Shown: one piece after another, positions 36,102-48,222 of the stretch
Position numbering within the stretch: the stretch's first letter is position 1
How the letters are laid out: each line of letters opens with the position of its first letter
NCBI RefSeq assembly: GCF_000182925.2
Contig: NC_026504.1
Location: forward strand, 3,968,001-4,032,000
Direction: 5' to 3'
Source of the DNA: Neurospora crassa OR74A
Taxonomy: Eukaryota; Ascomycota; Sordariomycetes; Sordariales; Sordariaceae
DNA: 64,000 bases
Position numbers and translations under genes: made by a program
Notes under the pieces: generated by a model
Told to the model about the DNA's origin: nothing
Databases searched by the model: none
The model's input: the letters and a program-made list of their open reading frames with translations, nothing else

Positions 36102-37394
36102 AGGCCCCTCGCAGTGCTCCAATTTTCTAGTTTACTACTCATTTCTCTCTTTCTTTCTTTCTTTCTTCCTCTTTTCACACAAAAAATAGTTGGGCTGGAA
36201 GCCCGGGGTTATGCACAGTTGGCGCGACGCAGGCTTGAAGGACCGAAATACCACCACATACGATGGCTGGATGCGGGTGGTGCGGATTTGGCTTACGAAT
36301 GGTTGCTTTTTGCGGGGTACATCATATACGGAGAAGGATAAGGGTCTCATGGTAAAAAGGAAAAGGGAGCTTTGTTTTTTGGCGGTTGATTTCTCAGGGA
36401 ATGTTGGTTTGATTTTTGGCTGATTTTGGATGGTTACAACGGCGCCTTCGCGGGTACACTCTCCCTCTTGTTAGGTGTAGTGTCCCACCTCCCTTCCATT
36501 CACCAGCCACCGGCCTTACCTAGGCCGTTGTCATGTGGGCCTAGTTCAGGGCACCACCATGTTCATTGTATTATTATTATAGCCCTTTTTACATTTCATT
36601 TCCACTTTAGCTTCTTAACACAGTCATCAACACTTCTTGTGCCTACACTGCGGCATCTCTTTTCGCCATCGCTTGCAGTACACTAGTTCTGATGTCACAT
36701 GCGGTTATGTTTTTATCCCGTTGTACCACTTTGTGCCTCTTGGTCCATTGACGAGGCCTTCCTCTCCTTCTTCGATCTTTGAGCCTTTGTCCGATAAGGG
36801 GCGGTTATGAGAAAATGGAAGAATGGAAGAAAAATCTTATGATAAAGAAACACAACATAGAAACTTGGCTTTAACAACTCTTGTTCATATGCTGTACACA
36901 TGTAGTTACCGACCTGCTTGGCCATGTCGTTGAAGTTGTCTGGTGTCACATAAACCATCAAGAACCATAATGCAGCAGCAGATTGCATTTCATGCTCCAC
37001 AAAGAGAAAGGGTCCTCAGCTGTACCTGGGATAGATAGTTGGATGTACGGTGCAAGACATGGCTAGTACGTACTTACCTATAGGTAGGTTTAGGTTGCAT
37101 ACTTTTGACTTTAGGCGAGAGTGAAAGTGGTACTCGTCAGATCTTCAAAAACGACCTTCTGACTAGCGGGCGGGCCATCTTGAAGACTTGACGAGTATTG
37201 GAACAGTTCGCGATGTGTTGGACAGCATTTGGTCATCTCTTGGCGTTGTGAGGCTTCATTGTTGTTGGAGTGTACCTGATAGTACTTGTAAGGTCTGTGT
37301 AACATTGCTCAGCATTGACATTCGTCGGTCAATGTCTTTCAAAAATCAAGTCGCATAAAGATTGCCCCTGACATCTTTATCGAAAAGTTACACC

Positions 37395-37414
37395 CACACA
37401 CACACACACACACA
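37395..37414. repeat. (CA)10 microsatellite
   Basis: Ten uninterrupted CA units in non-coding DNA, about 55 bases before an A23 run. Confidence 0.9.
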
Positions 37415-37468
37415 TAATACGTATAGTCAAAACGAGATATCACGACGTGTAAGCTTCGGACACTCAGC

Positions 37469-37491
37469 AAAAAAAAAAAAAAAAAAAAAAA
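37469..37491. repeat. A23 homopolymer
   Basis: Twenty-three consecutive A in non-coding DNA. Confidence 0.9.
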
Positions 37492-40400
37492 CATCCGGGG
37501 AAAAAGGTTTGACGGTTTACAGAATTCAGAACTTGCACAAGCGAACTCCAGTTCCGAGTACCATCATGGTCCATTACCTACTCCGCCTGGGGACCTTCGC
37601 TTCATTCTGGGGAAACACGTGGGAATGATAGATTGCCATCCATGCTGTGTCGTACAAAACAGGCGTCAATGAATGGCATGGTGACACAGTGGGGTGTTGT
37701 ACACTACAGAGTTGCACCGAGTGTTGCAGCCAGAGATGGATGTCAGGGCCGAAATTTCCAAAGCTTGCCAGGGAACTGTAACCGCCAAGACACAAACCTG
37801 GAAAACAAGAGGGCATCGTCAACGACAATGTCACTTTTTTTTTTTCCCCCTTCCCCTCTGGACTTCTCAAGCGGAGAAGGGATTCGGGTACTGTAGACTA
37901 CCGCAGTTGCCTGAGCGTCACACTTTGTCTAATCTCGCGTGAGGGACGGGCCGACACTTGGTTGTTTTTTTTTTTTGCTGCAAAGGACTCCAAAAAAGGA
38001 AATAGGGGCGGCGATAGGGAGGGGTTGGGTGCGAGCCCTCGAGGTGCTTGAGGGGTTGAAGGATTAGCGCTCAGAGGTGAATCATGTACACTATAGGAGA
38101 GAAGTCCGAAATGTACACCATCTACTCATATATCTCCTTGAATACACTACGCTAGTTGGTGTTGACGATCTCTTCATCCTGGAAGTCCGGGGAGGCTGGA
38201 CCACAACCTAGACTTAAGTGATGGAGTTATAGTGTATACTATACGTGTAGTATAAGGTAAACTATGGAGCTCAGACGGGGATCGACTTCTTGACCTTCCC
38301 TTGTTGTCCTTTGTGTTGGATTGTTGGAACGTTTGCACGGATTCTCCTCGGCTGTCTTCTCAAGGTGAGTTGGTACACTATTTAATTTTCTGATCGGCTG
38401 CTAGTGTACGACAATCACTGCGTCAGTGGCGGTATTACCGACACCGTCTTTCTATAATGGCAATTGCACGCGAGCATTCACAGCTGTGCAATGACAGAGT
38501 CCTGACTGAGGACTAAAAGTTGGTAGTCTGAAAGAGGCTCAGATAGGAATCGAATCATTTTCTCTTTCGCATATAACTGGGCTGACCAATATGATCAAGT
38601 GTGGCGGCGGCGGGAGATCGGTCAGTTAGATTTCGAGATGGCGTGTGTAGTGTAAGTAGGAGGAAGAAAAAGAAAAGAGCGACAAACGACTCGAACCCTT
38701 CCGAGACAGTCAGAACTCTTCAGTCTGATTGGCTGGAAGAACAGATGGCTTGACCGTTAACGAAGTGGCTCCATGCGCCAATCTGGATTCACGGCCCGTC
38801 GCGCGCGTTCTTGGAGGGGAATCCGGTGGGGTACACAGTGGAACCCCCCGGTTTTTATTTTTGAGAATCCAAACTTCCACTCACTGCATCAGCTCTCTCA
38901 CTACGTGCACACTATTTTCCCACTGTTCACTGTGTTCACTGGAACCAGACTCGACAGAATTCCGGGGTATGCGGGGTAGATTAAGCGAATGGCAAAGTTC
39001 AGAACCCGGCAGATACACAAAACCTGGGGAAACAAATGCACGAGGAGACGAAGGGCGGAAGGATTGCGAGTGGCTCACCAAGGTGGAGGTTTGTAGTGGT
39101 GTGTGAACTCGGTGCCCTCCTCCGCATGATGATCGCTCATCAAGATATCATATTCTTGAAGTCGAGCTCATCTGCCATGTGCCATGTGAAGCTATCACGG
39201 GTTCTTGAACCAGGACTTACCTCCTCCATTGCCCCTTGGTAATTTCCCCTCAGCGCCACACAGGCCCGTGACGCCGACGAGGTCTTCAGACCTTCTGATG
39301 CGGGGAAAGGGCCCGATTCCTTTTTCCAGGGATCACACCATGGCTGAAGCCATCGACGGCTTGACGCAGGGGCAAACTTTAGCTCCTTGGTATATGTTGG
39401 TGGTCACGGGTGTAGCCCAAGCCGAAAAGGCCGTTGCCAGGCATGTATGGTATGTAGTGTATAAGTACTTCTGCCACTGAGAGACCTCCGTTTCCCCCCT
39501 CCGTTTTCTCTCAATCCCCCAGTCTCCGCATTACAAGCGCGCGCAAAGCAGTGTACCTACTGCAGCTTGTCATGTCGTGCCAAAGATATCTGTCTAACTT
39601 CTGCCGAACATTGCCGGTCTTGGGTAACATCTCGGCACCTGCCTCCACAACAGCCGAGGCACCTTACAGAATCTGGACGCTCCCATCCGGACAAAGATGA
39701 AAGAAAGCTGGATGGGGCAAGAAAAGCAGCACTGGCAAGATGGCGATGGTAGTAGGTAGCCAAGCTAGCGGTTTGGCGCCAACCAACCAAGGTTCTTGCT
39801 TTCCTTGAGCTTTCAGGAAGAAATCTCTTCAACAAACTCCTCAATGGCAAGCCAGCTACAACATACAGCAGCAAGTCATCACACACCACACAGTCTTGGA
39901 GACAAGTCTAACCTCGGCACCACAGCTAAATCATCACCGGCTATTTCCATAGTGGCAAGTCTAGCAGGGTTGTCGTTCCACTTGAGCTTCGGCCAGTTTG
40001 CGGAGAGCCACGGGCGGGAAGACGGGAATCATGGCGGGGCCCCGGATTTTTCGCCCTTTTCCCCTCGCGTTAGCACTTCAGCACACTTCCCCAGTTTCAT
40101 TGGTCAATGGTTGGTTCATTAGAAGGAAAGTCTGCAAATCTTGTGTGAAGCTTGTGTCTTCCCTGACCCATCATCCCCTTGTGGGCTGTGAAAGCGGGAA
40201 AGCGAAGATAGCAATGGTTTACGAAAGAGGTAAGAAACGGGAGCCATGTCGCCCCAACGTCCAGTCCCCAAAAGAGGAACATTCACGGACCACATCGGAT
40301 AGCAGTGGAGATAATAGTAACAAGACCCGAACTTAGCCCTTGTCTGGTTCGGTAATACCTCGCTGTCGATCGGTCCTTTACCATCTTGCCTCTTGCCGTC

Positions 40401-42219
40401 CACTTTTTGGGCTTAGGGCTGCCAAAATCCAATGGTCGTCATCTGTGACAAATTAGCCAGAATCCTTGTCACTTTTGTTCTGCCAGCCGAGGGGTGTATG
40501 TAGCGTAGGGAGTCTGTTGTGTCCGGACATGAGATTGCTCCACTGCGTGGTTAGGTATCACAAGACGACGCTCAGGGACCGTCCCTCTTTCCCATGTTTC
40601 CCTACCTACAGGTGCCAGTCTACCGCTCCAATGATCAATAGAACCAACGGCCAGAGTCCAGCCAAGAAAGACGGCAAACTGGATCATGATACCCACGGGC
40701 AATACAAATGGTAATGTTAACACCATTCAGGTGGGCAGCATACGTCTAACGGGTTTGAGCGGTTGCTTATTATGTTATGCCTGCGGGTCTCTGCCGTTGG
40801 CTTTATACCAATATCTACCAGGACCACCACGCGTTGTGAATTGGACATACATCTTGGTGGTCTGCCTCTAGGCTGTGTTCTGTCACCCAATGTTCGAGGA
40901 TCTTGGATAGGTACTGGACATTCTTCATCAAATTTTGGTTTGCAGCATTACTATGTTACTGATTATAGGATTGAGCGGGTGGAGTAATCCATCCCCTTGA
41001 ATGGCAATTGGGACAAGTTATAGTTAACCTACATAATCATAGTATACTCACCAACTATGTGGAGTTTCACCATTCATCCCTACCTGAACGCTGCAAGGAA
41101 TCAATAGCATCAGTTAATATTCTCATTGTTGAAATCCTAGGTGGTTTCCTCACAAGCCCGACATCTCAATCTCGTAGTCAGACCACAACTACCGGATCAG
41201 GATGCCACGACCTATCGCAACCAACTTCCAAGTCCCGACCATCTATCTCCCCAAAGCCCGTCCATGTCCATTGGGAAAGGGCGCTCTCGGTACCATATCC
41301 TGGGAGCTCGTCCTGGGAAATCCGAGTGTCCGGACTGTAATCCGGGGGATCGTCTCCATTCCCTTCCCATCGGCGGTGGTTTCCATCGGCATTGGAATAT
41401 CAGAGTCTGAAGTCTGGAGCAGTCAGGGTCTTCTACCATTTATTTTGTGTAACTCTGCTTTGCTTTCCCCGCATCTCCACTTACGTAGGGGTACACGGTC
41501 AACAGCCGAACCGAATTCGATGTGGTCATGTCCAGTGCCGTGGTTCGCTCGTCTGGGTTTTGCTCGCTTCGCTACCGAGTACCGGTTCCAGAGACACGGG
41601 ACGAACAACGTACGACAGGACAGCAGGACAGTCGTAGTACAGTAAGCACAACACCAACAGCACCCATGGTGCGGGAATGGGACATGAATGGTGCGGGACG
41701 ACAGAGGGACATGGACGATGTTGAAGGTTTGTGTTACTCGAGTTTTCCCCCATTGAACGTATCACATGCATGAGGCAAGGTAGGTACTGTGCTGGAAAAT
41801 GGACGGGGAAAATGCTGTGTTACTATAATACAGCATGAGAGGATAGGTGATTCGAGGTCACCACGACAAAAGAATGGGCTCAACTGATTTTCACAGGATA
41901 CGCAAGCGCAGTGGGTGGGCAGAATAAAGTGCAACAAGTAATGTGCTAGCAAGGGCCAGCGAAGTAAATACCTGGCATCGCGTCGATCCTGATATCTTTG
42001 CCTGCGCCAATTTGATTTGAAGGTCGAAAGGTCTGAACGCTGCGAGGAACGATTCTTTTTGGAATTTGAAAGTTGGGTTGGAATGAAGTTCAGACACCTG
42101 GAAAACGGCAGAATAAACGTTGGCATGTATGACTCGAGTGTCGGATGGGAGATGATATTGGCTGACGATTACATTGAATGATGTAGATTAGTGTTCGACA
42201 AATCTCGGCTTCCGGAAGG

Positions 42220-42251
<32 letters not shown>

Positions 42252-42253
42252 TT
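42220..42253. repeat. T-rich tract (one C in 34)
   Basis: Thirty-three T with a single C at 42232, in non-coding DNA. Confidence 0.9.
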
Positions 42254-43346
42254 ATCAAAAGTTGACCATGGCCTGACTACAACATGGATCAGTGTTCGTA
42301 CCTGCTTCTGTTTCTTCTTGAAAATCATTGGGCTTTCGAAGATTCTGGACAAAGTCTCTTTTAGCCTTTTGACCTCTTCCAACTACTTCGCCCCAAGACC
42401 GGCAGTTTTGAGGATACCTTTATATCATCAATTCAACAGACACTCGCTTGTTGTTCATCTTCCAGATCTCAACTCATTATCGATGATTGATGGTCGTTCC
42501 CGACTATACTAGTATGCTCAGCCAACGGATCGGGCGTCAAGAAGCGCGGGGGTAGGGACCCTATGATCGTCATTTGTGTATTGACGGCACTTGGTATAAT
42601 TTGCGCCTTATGTGCTCGCCGCTCGAGACAATCGCCTATCGGATTCATGATGCAGAAGCGCAAAGGAGATGAAGCCGACCGATCTCTACTAGAGGCCCGT
42701 TGGCCTTGTTTACACAAGGGGATGTCCTGGATAGAAAGTGAAGGAGGGATGGTTTTGAGAAAGGGAGGCTAAGAGGATTTCATAGTGATTGTAGGTTTTG
42801 AGGTCGACGCCAGCAGTCTCTCTCTCATGACAGACGTTCAACCGAAAGTGTCATTCAGCCCCCATCCGCTCCGCCGCCACATGTGGCGCAATCTCTTTAT
42901 ACCCTTTGGGTTTAAATGGTGTGACATTACTTATGTACACTATGTATGTAACAGGATCGATGGGTGGGTGAGTGTGGTGAGGAGCTGTACTCTATTGTCC
43001 TTGAATTGACCAATATGGCGCGATCACCGTGAGTGCGGGGTAGCTTAATGGGGAGCTCGGGGAGCTACGGGGGCGGCCGGGCCACGGGGGACTATCCAGC
43101 TGTTATTCTTTAAAGTGCACCACCTACGCCATCACTAACACACACGCCTTTGCGCCGTGCTCCCCGTTGCGGGGCAGGCAGCGTCTTTGACCCTGAACAC
43201 GACCGGAGCTGCCCGTCGTCATGATGGCTATCTCCACCCCGGATCCCGGAGGTAAGCTCGGAAGTTGATTCGAGACGTTGTGTGTGTATCATCACTTATC
43301 GAAGCTCATTTCCCTTTTGTCGTTTATCCTTGGAATTTTCACTCTC

Positions 43347-44687
43347 ATGTTTTCCATAAGAACAACACCTCCACCAGCAGCAGTATCAAGACTTGCAGCT
43401 AGATATCTGACTACCATCTCCTCGGCATTTGGAACCACCACTCACACTCTCCCGGCAACACCTGGTCATTACAACTCCAAAACTTTGAGCAGATTCACCA
43501 TCCCTATCTTTTCTTCTCCTTCAACTAATACCAAACTTTTTTCAAACCTTCCTCCCCAAACAAAAAGAACAATGTCCTCAGCAGTAGCCAAGCGCCTCGC
43601 GGGCAAGACCATTGTCATAACCGGAGCGTCCTCAGGAATCGGGCGTAGCACAGCCTTCGAGTTTGCGCGGACCGCGCCCAACCACGGCCTCAAGCTGATC
43701 TTGACGGCCCGCCGCGTCGATGCCCTGGAGCAGATTGCCAAGGAGATCCGCCAAGAGGTTGGCGAGGGCGTGCAAGTGCTGCCTGTCAAGCTGGACGTCA
43801 GCCAGCCGGAGGAGGTCAGGGGGTTTGTTGGGAACTTGCCCGAGGAGTGGAGGGATATCCATGTGCTGGTCAATAATGCGTGAGTTTCTGTGACCCCGTC
43901 GGATGATAATGATCAAGGAGAATGAGAAGAAGGGAAACCAAAATACGATTTAAAAAAATAAAAATAAAAAGAAACAAAAATGGCTAATGAAAAATGATAT
44001 ATGTATAGTGGTCTCGTAAAAGGAGGTTTGTGCTGCTCCCTAACCTAACTAACCTCCAAAACCTCACTTGAAAAGCTACTGTACTAACCCTCCGAAACAA
44101 TTAAAAACAAAAAAAGTCGCCCAAGCTCCCTCCATCGCCGAAGAAGACATCAACGTCATGTTTGCCACCAACGTCACCGGCCTGATCAACATGACCCAAG
44201 CCATCCTGCCCATCTTCAAGGCCCGCGGCTCCGAGGGTGGTTCGGGAGACATTGTGAACATCGGTTCTATTGCCGGGAGAGAACCATACGCGGGAGGCTC
44301 CATCTACTGCGCCACCAAGGCTGCTGTGCGCAGCTTCACCGACGCGCTGCGCAAGGAGCTGATCGCCACGCGCATCCGTGTCATGGAGATTGACCCTGGC
44401 CAGGTCGAGACCGAGTTCAGCGTGGTGAGGTTCTATGGTGATAAGAACAAGGCTGATGCCGTCTATGCCGGTGTCGATCCCTTGACGCCCGATGATATCG
44501 CAGAGATCGTGGTGTTCGTCGTAACACGACGGGAGAACGTTGTTGTTGCTGATACGTTGGTCTTCCCTAGCCATCAGGTACGTTTCACTGGTGATTATTC
44601 TGTTTGTGGGGTTATGAAGCTGTGTGACTGTCTGACTGACTAATGTTGCAGGCTGGCGCTGGTATTATGCACCGCAAGTCGACATGA
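43347..44687 (+). CDS. Short-chain dehydrogenase/reductase, yeast YMR226C-like, with a possible mitochondrial presequence
   Basis: Four coding exons: 43347-43879, 44009-44025 (17 nt), 44117-44577 and 44652-44687; 348 residues from the first ATG. The classical SDR core has TGASSGIGR at 92-100, NNAG at 176-179 and a catalytic set N202, S234 (NIGSIAGR), Y247 and K251 (YCATK). Flanking sequence tracks yeast Ymr226c, an NADP-dependent 3-hydroxy acid dehydrogenase ([51 protein letters not shown]). The first 75 residues are extra. They are rich in Arg, Ser and Thr without acidic residues, as in a mitochondrial presequence. A second in-frame ATG (43572, Met76) has a much better start context and gives the family-length protein. 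The 17-nt exon supplies GLVKG after NNA. Confidence 0.88.
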
Positions 44688-45117
44688 AAAGAGACTCAAC
44701 AGGGCTGTCGATAAGCGCATAGACGTACATACATATAGACCTGAGATGTGTGAATACTAAAAAGGGTTAAGACGTCAGTTCAACGCAAACGTGATCACCA
44801 CACCCGCACTGCAGCAAAGTATTCGACTGGGCTGAGCACTGATCTGATTTTGGATGTTCTTTGAATTTACTATTGTTTTTTTTTTTCCAGTTATCTATGC
44901 GCCAACTAGAGATGCAGATATGGTATCTCGTTCAATGCTTGATTATCTTACAATGTATAACACCATCCACCTCTTTCTCATGAGTGCCTCCTCTTCCACA
45001 GTTAAGTGCGTTTCCTCGCCCTCAATTCCATCCTCAAAGGACGCAACGTCCCCAAAGAATCCTTGGGACACTGGTGCATTTTCGCCGTGCCCGATCTCTT
45101 CAAGAATGAGTACCCCT
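44688..45117. other. Convergent 3' spacer between the dehydrogenase and chol-1
   Basis: A 430-bp stretch between convergent stop codons, expected to hold both 3' UTRs. A T-run is at 44877-44887. No gene is seen. Confidence 0.6.
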
Positions 45118-48100
45118 TCACTCAGAGAACTTGCTATCGACTGGTGTTGTCCGGCCGTTGGTATGTGACATACTGAATGGAGCCTGTAGAACATAGGTAA
45201 TCAGCAACTAGTAAACTGGAAGAAGGGACACATATGACCGCTACATACCAGAACTTCCTTGGCGTGACATATCCTCCAAGCCAACCTGCGGACGTTTCCG
45301 TCCGCAAGCACAACCGCAGGGGCAAAGTCGATACCGAACATATGCCGAATAGCGTACACAACACGCCTGGCATACTTGCCATCCCTTTCGACATGGCCGC
45401 CGAAACGCTCTTCCGCATTGCTGGGCGCAATATCGGGGTCGCGGTCCAGGCAGTTACGGATGACTGGCAGGAGAGCTGCCTCAACGGCGCGCTCACCAAC
45501 TTCTCCGCTGATATCGACGCCCATGTGCTCGTCGTCGAACTTGGGAATCTGGATTTCGAAAGGCTCCGAGATGGACATGACGTGGTGTCCGCCACCGTGG
45601 TGGTAACGGAATTCGAACACACCCTGTGTCCACCAAAGCTTGTCACCCTCGAAGACCATCTCACCCTCGACGAGATCTGTATCCTCAGACTTCTTCTCGA
45701 CAGGCTGGTCCCAGACGAGAATACCCTGGTCGGTGGTGGTGTCGTACTCCCCAGGGTTGGTTGGTACCCAACGGCCAAGAGATGGAACCTCGGTGACCTC
45801 CCTAGAGCGATTGTCCGTGACCATGTAGAGACCGACCCAGTCCTTCTTGCTGTGGTTGGCGGGCGCAGTCCACTTGACGCGAATCGGGGCTCCGTACTCG
45901 AACGCCTGGGTCTTGACGTCCTTCAGTACGCGGGCGTTGGGGCTTTCCTTGCCCGTGGCCTTTTCATTCGTGCCCACAACACGTGTACCAGCCAGAGACA
46001 GACCATAATGCTTGGGATCGTAGCCCGCAAGGTCGGGTGAAATCTTGCTGAGAGTGAGACGAGCGGGGTATTTGTTGAACAGGGCTGAAGTATCCTTGAC
46101 AATGGTAGATGATCCAGTGGCGAGTCTGGAGCGAGCAGCATCTACGAACTCGTCGATGAAGTGCTTTGTCTCATCCAGGACCTTGTCGATACTCTGCTGC
46201 CACTCAGTAACAGGGGGAGGTAGAGAACGCTTGATGAACTTGGTGACGCCGGCATCATCACGCAGATTACGGCCATAGACCTTTTGCATGTGAGGCTTCT
46301 CAACATACGCGAGGAACGCAAGAGTGAGAAAGTGGCCGGCAAGAGCCATGAGGAAGATGGCGCGGGACCAGGTGATCAGGGCAGCGCCCCATAAGCCAGC
46401 AGTACCAAAGACGCGCTCGGGGTTGTTGAGGAAGCGGTAGATAGAAGTGTAAGTCAGCTGCCTCTTGCTGTCGAAGAAGAAATCGCCATAAAACCATCCG
46501 AATTCGCCTAGCGACTCGTAGATGCTGGTGGCGGTCCAGACCTGGAGGGCAATCAAACTCAGGCCAACGACGTGCTTGAGAAGCGCCCAGCCGTAGGTCC
46601 AATCGGCGGGAAATTCATACATCTTGTAAGAGGCAGCGATAAAGGAGGCATGGCAGAGGCAGTTGCTCAGGTGGTAGATGCCCTTCCACTGGCGCCAGGC
46701 CTCGCCCACGCTCTCGCCGTACTTCAAGAAGTGCCTAGTGAACATCTTCTCCTCAGACTGCATGGTCAAAATCACTCCCAAACCGGCAGAGTACCACAAA
46801 CGCCAAGCCAAAGCATGCAACACGAAAAGGGCTTGGTAAAAGCGGGTGTTGGGAGTGACCATAGTGACGACAGCAAGGTAAGCACAGAGGAGCACGATGG
46901 CAACGTCCGTGATACGGAAGAAGTCGAGGTTCTTGAGACCGATGAGGTTGTGGACGGGCAGCGGGGTATTGTCATGTCTTCCGGTTGTGGAAGGGACAGA
47001 GTACTCGGAAGCAAACTCCTGCAACTGACTACCAGCCTCCGACTCGCACCTCACACGTGGCTGAGGCGGGTTATAGGTCTTCTCGATATGAGGATTCTCA
47101 ACGATTACCAAAAAGGCGAATTGGGCGGCATGGGCGATAATGGAGATAAACAGGACGTCGTAGCTCGCGGCCATCATGGAGATACCATAGTACCCAGCGT
47201 ATCCGATGGAGTACATGGGGTGAGGAGCCAGCTCGAAAACACCGTCGAAGGTCAGTTCCTGCTCAATGAGGTAGAAGAAGTCTAATATGGTCAGTTCCCG
47301 TGTCTTGCGAGAGTTGGCGGAAGTAGTTTGACTTACCACCCCAGTACCAAGCATAGTCCTTCACAACACGATGAGCATCCAGCTTAACCCATAGGTTGAA
47401 GCCAACCAGCGTGATTCCAGCAGCCCAACGGGCAAAGCACATGAACAAACCCTCTCCGTCCGGCTTGTGCGCGCAGACGATAGCGAACAGGCAGTAGGAG
47501 ATGAAGTCGCACATGAGAATCAAGTCGACGACGCGACGGAAGGTGAGCCAAGTGTTGTACTCGATCGGAGCTTCTTCAAACTTGTAGTCCTGAGGGATCT
47601 TGGTCTCGAGTTCCTTCTTGAGTAGATTGTAAAGCCATGGGCGCGGGTTCTTGCCAGTCGCGGGGTTCTCAAACAGCTTCCACCTCTTGGCCCAAGTCAC
47701 CAGGAGCTTGTACTTGGACTGAATCGTCAACAGGTAACCAATGCCGACGTTGTAAGCCAATCTCCAGAACATGAAGATGGCGGCAAAGAGAGGCCTCTTG
47801 ACACCCCACGGCAGGTAGTAAGCGGCGAGGAAGTGTAGAGCGATGATGGCGAGCACGGCGACATCTGATAAGTTCTTGGGCTCGCGAGGGTCGAGCAGCT
47901 GGGTGACCATGTCATGGGTCGTGGGGACGACGAAGACTAAACATTGGGAGGGGTTGTGTTAGTTCATCCCAAGTCTAACTCGGCTGTAGACATTGAAGAC
48001 AAGACGCCGAAGTATTTCCTTACCTGTGCCATCTGGCGTTTTGCCGTATGTCTTTTTGACCCTTGACGCAGCGGCATTGGCCTCTGATTGCTGCTGCTGC

Positions 48101-48222
48101 TGCTGCTGCTTCTGCTGCGAAGTGCCCTCTACATTCTTGCTGGTCGCCGATGCGGTAGGATGCCGTTGGCGGACATCACTGTTGAGCCTGGCGGCAAAGG
48201 GATCTGCTGCCGAGGAGCTCAT
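45118..48222 (-). CDS. chol-1: Phosphatidylethanolamine N-methyltransferase (CHO2/CHOL-1)
   Basis: Four coding exons: 48024-48222, 47337-47936, 45249-47281 and 45118-45183; 965 residues. The enzyme uses S-adenosylmethionine to make the first methyl transfer on phosphatidylethanolamine toward phosphatidylcholine in the ER membrane. A poly-Gln patch (about 38-45) precedes many hydrophobic segments arranged as two PEMT-like modules. The first has the signature [17 protein letters not shown] with H287-P-M-Y290, and a second hydrophobic block (about 390-590) includes [20 protein letters not shown]. The C-terminal third is soluble and has a repeat-like motif ([20 protein letters not shown]). N. crassa chol-1 mutants are choline auxotrophs with a long circadian period. 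The last exon depends on removing a 65-nt intron; if retained, the protein ends 15 residues later with another tail. Confidence 0.92.

Larger units (their letters stand above)
36102..43346. other. 7.2-kb gene-poor region downstream of clr-2
   Basis: No convincing gene. Frames of 80-150 codons occur (for example 38729-39106, 41202-41645) but most start at non-ATG codons, overlap on both strands and match nothing. Contents include a TTTC run near 36150, a CA dinucleotide run, A23 and T-rich tracts, and three TGTAGTGTA copies (37700, 38646, 39453). A short ATG frame with a strong membrane segment (42563-42772) is listed as a finding. The last few hundred bases should carry the dehydrogenase promoter. 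Confidence 0.5.

Noticed and set aside
38729-39106. 125-codon plus-strand frame
   Set aside because: It starts at TTG, has no early ATG and resembles no known protein.
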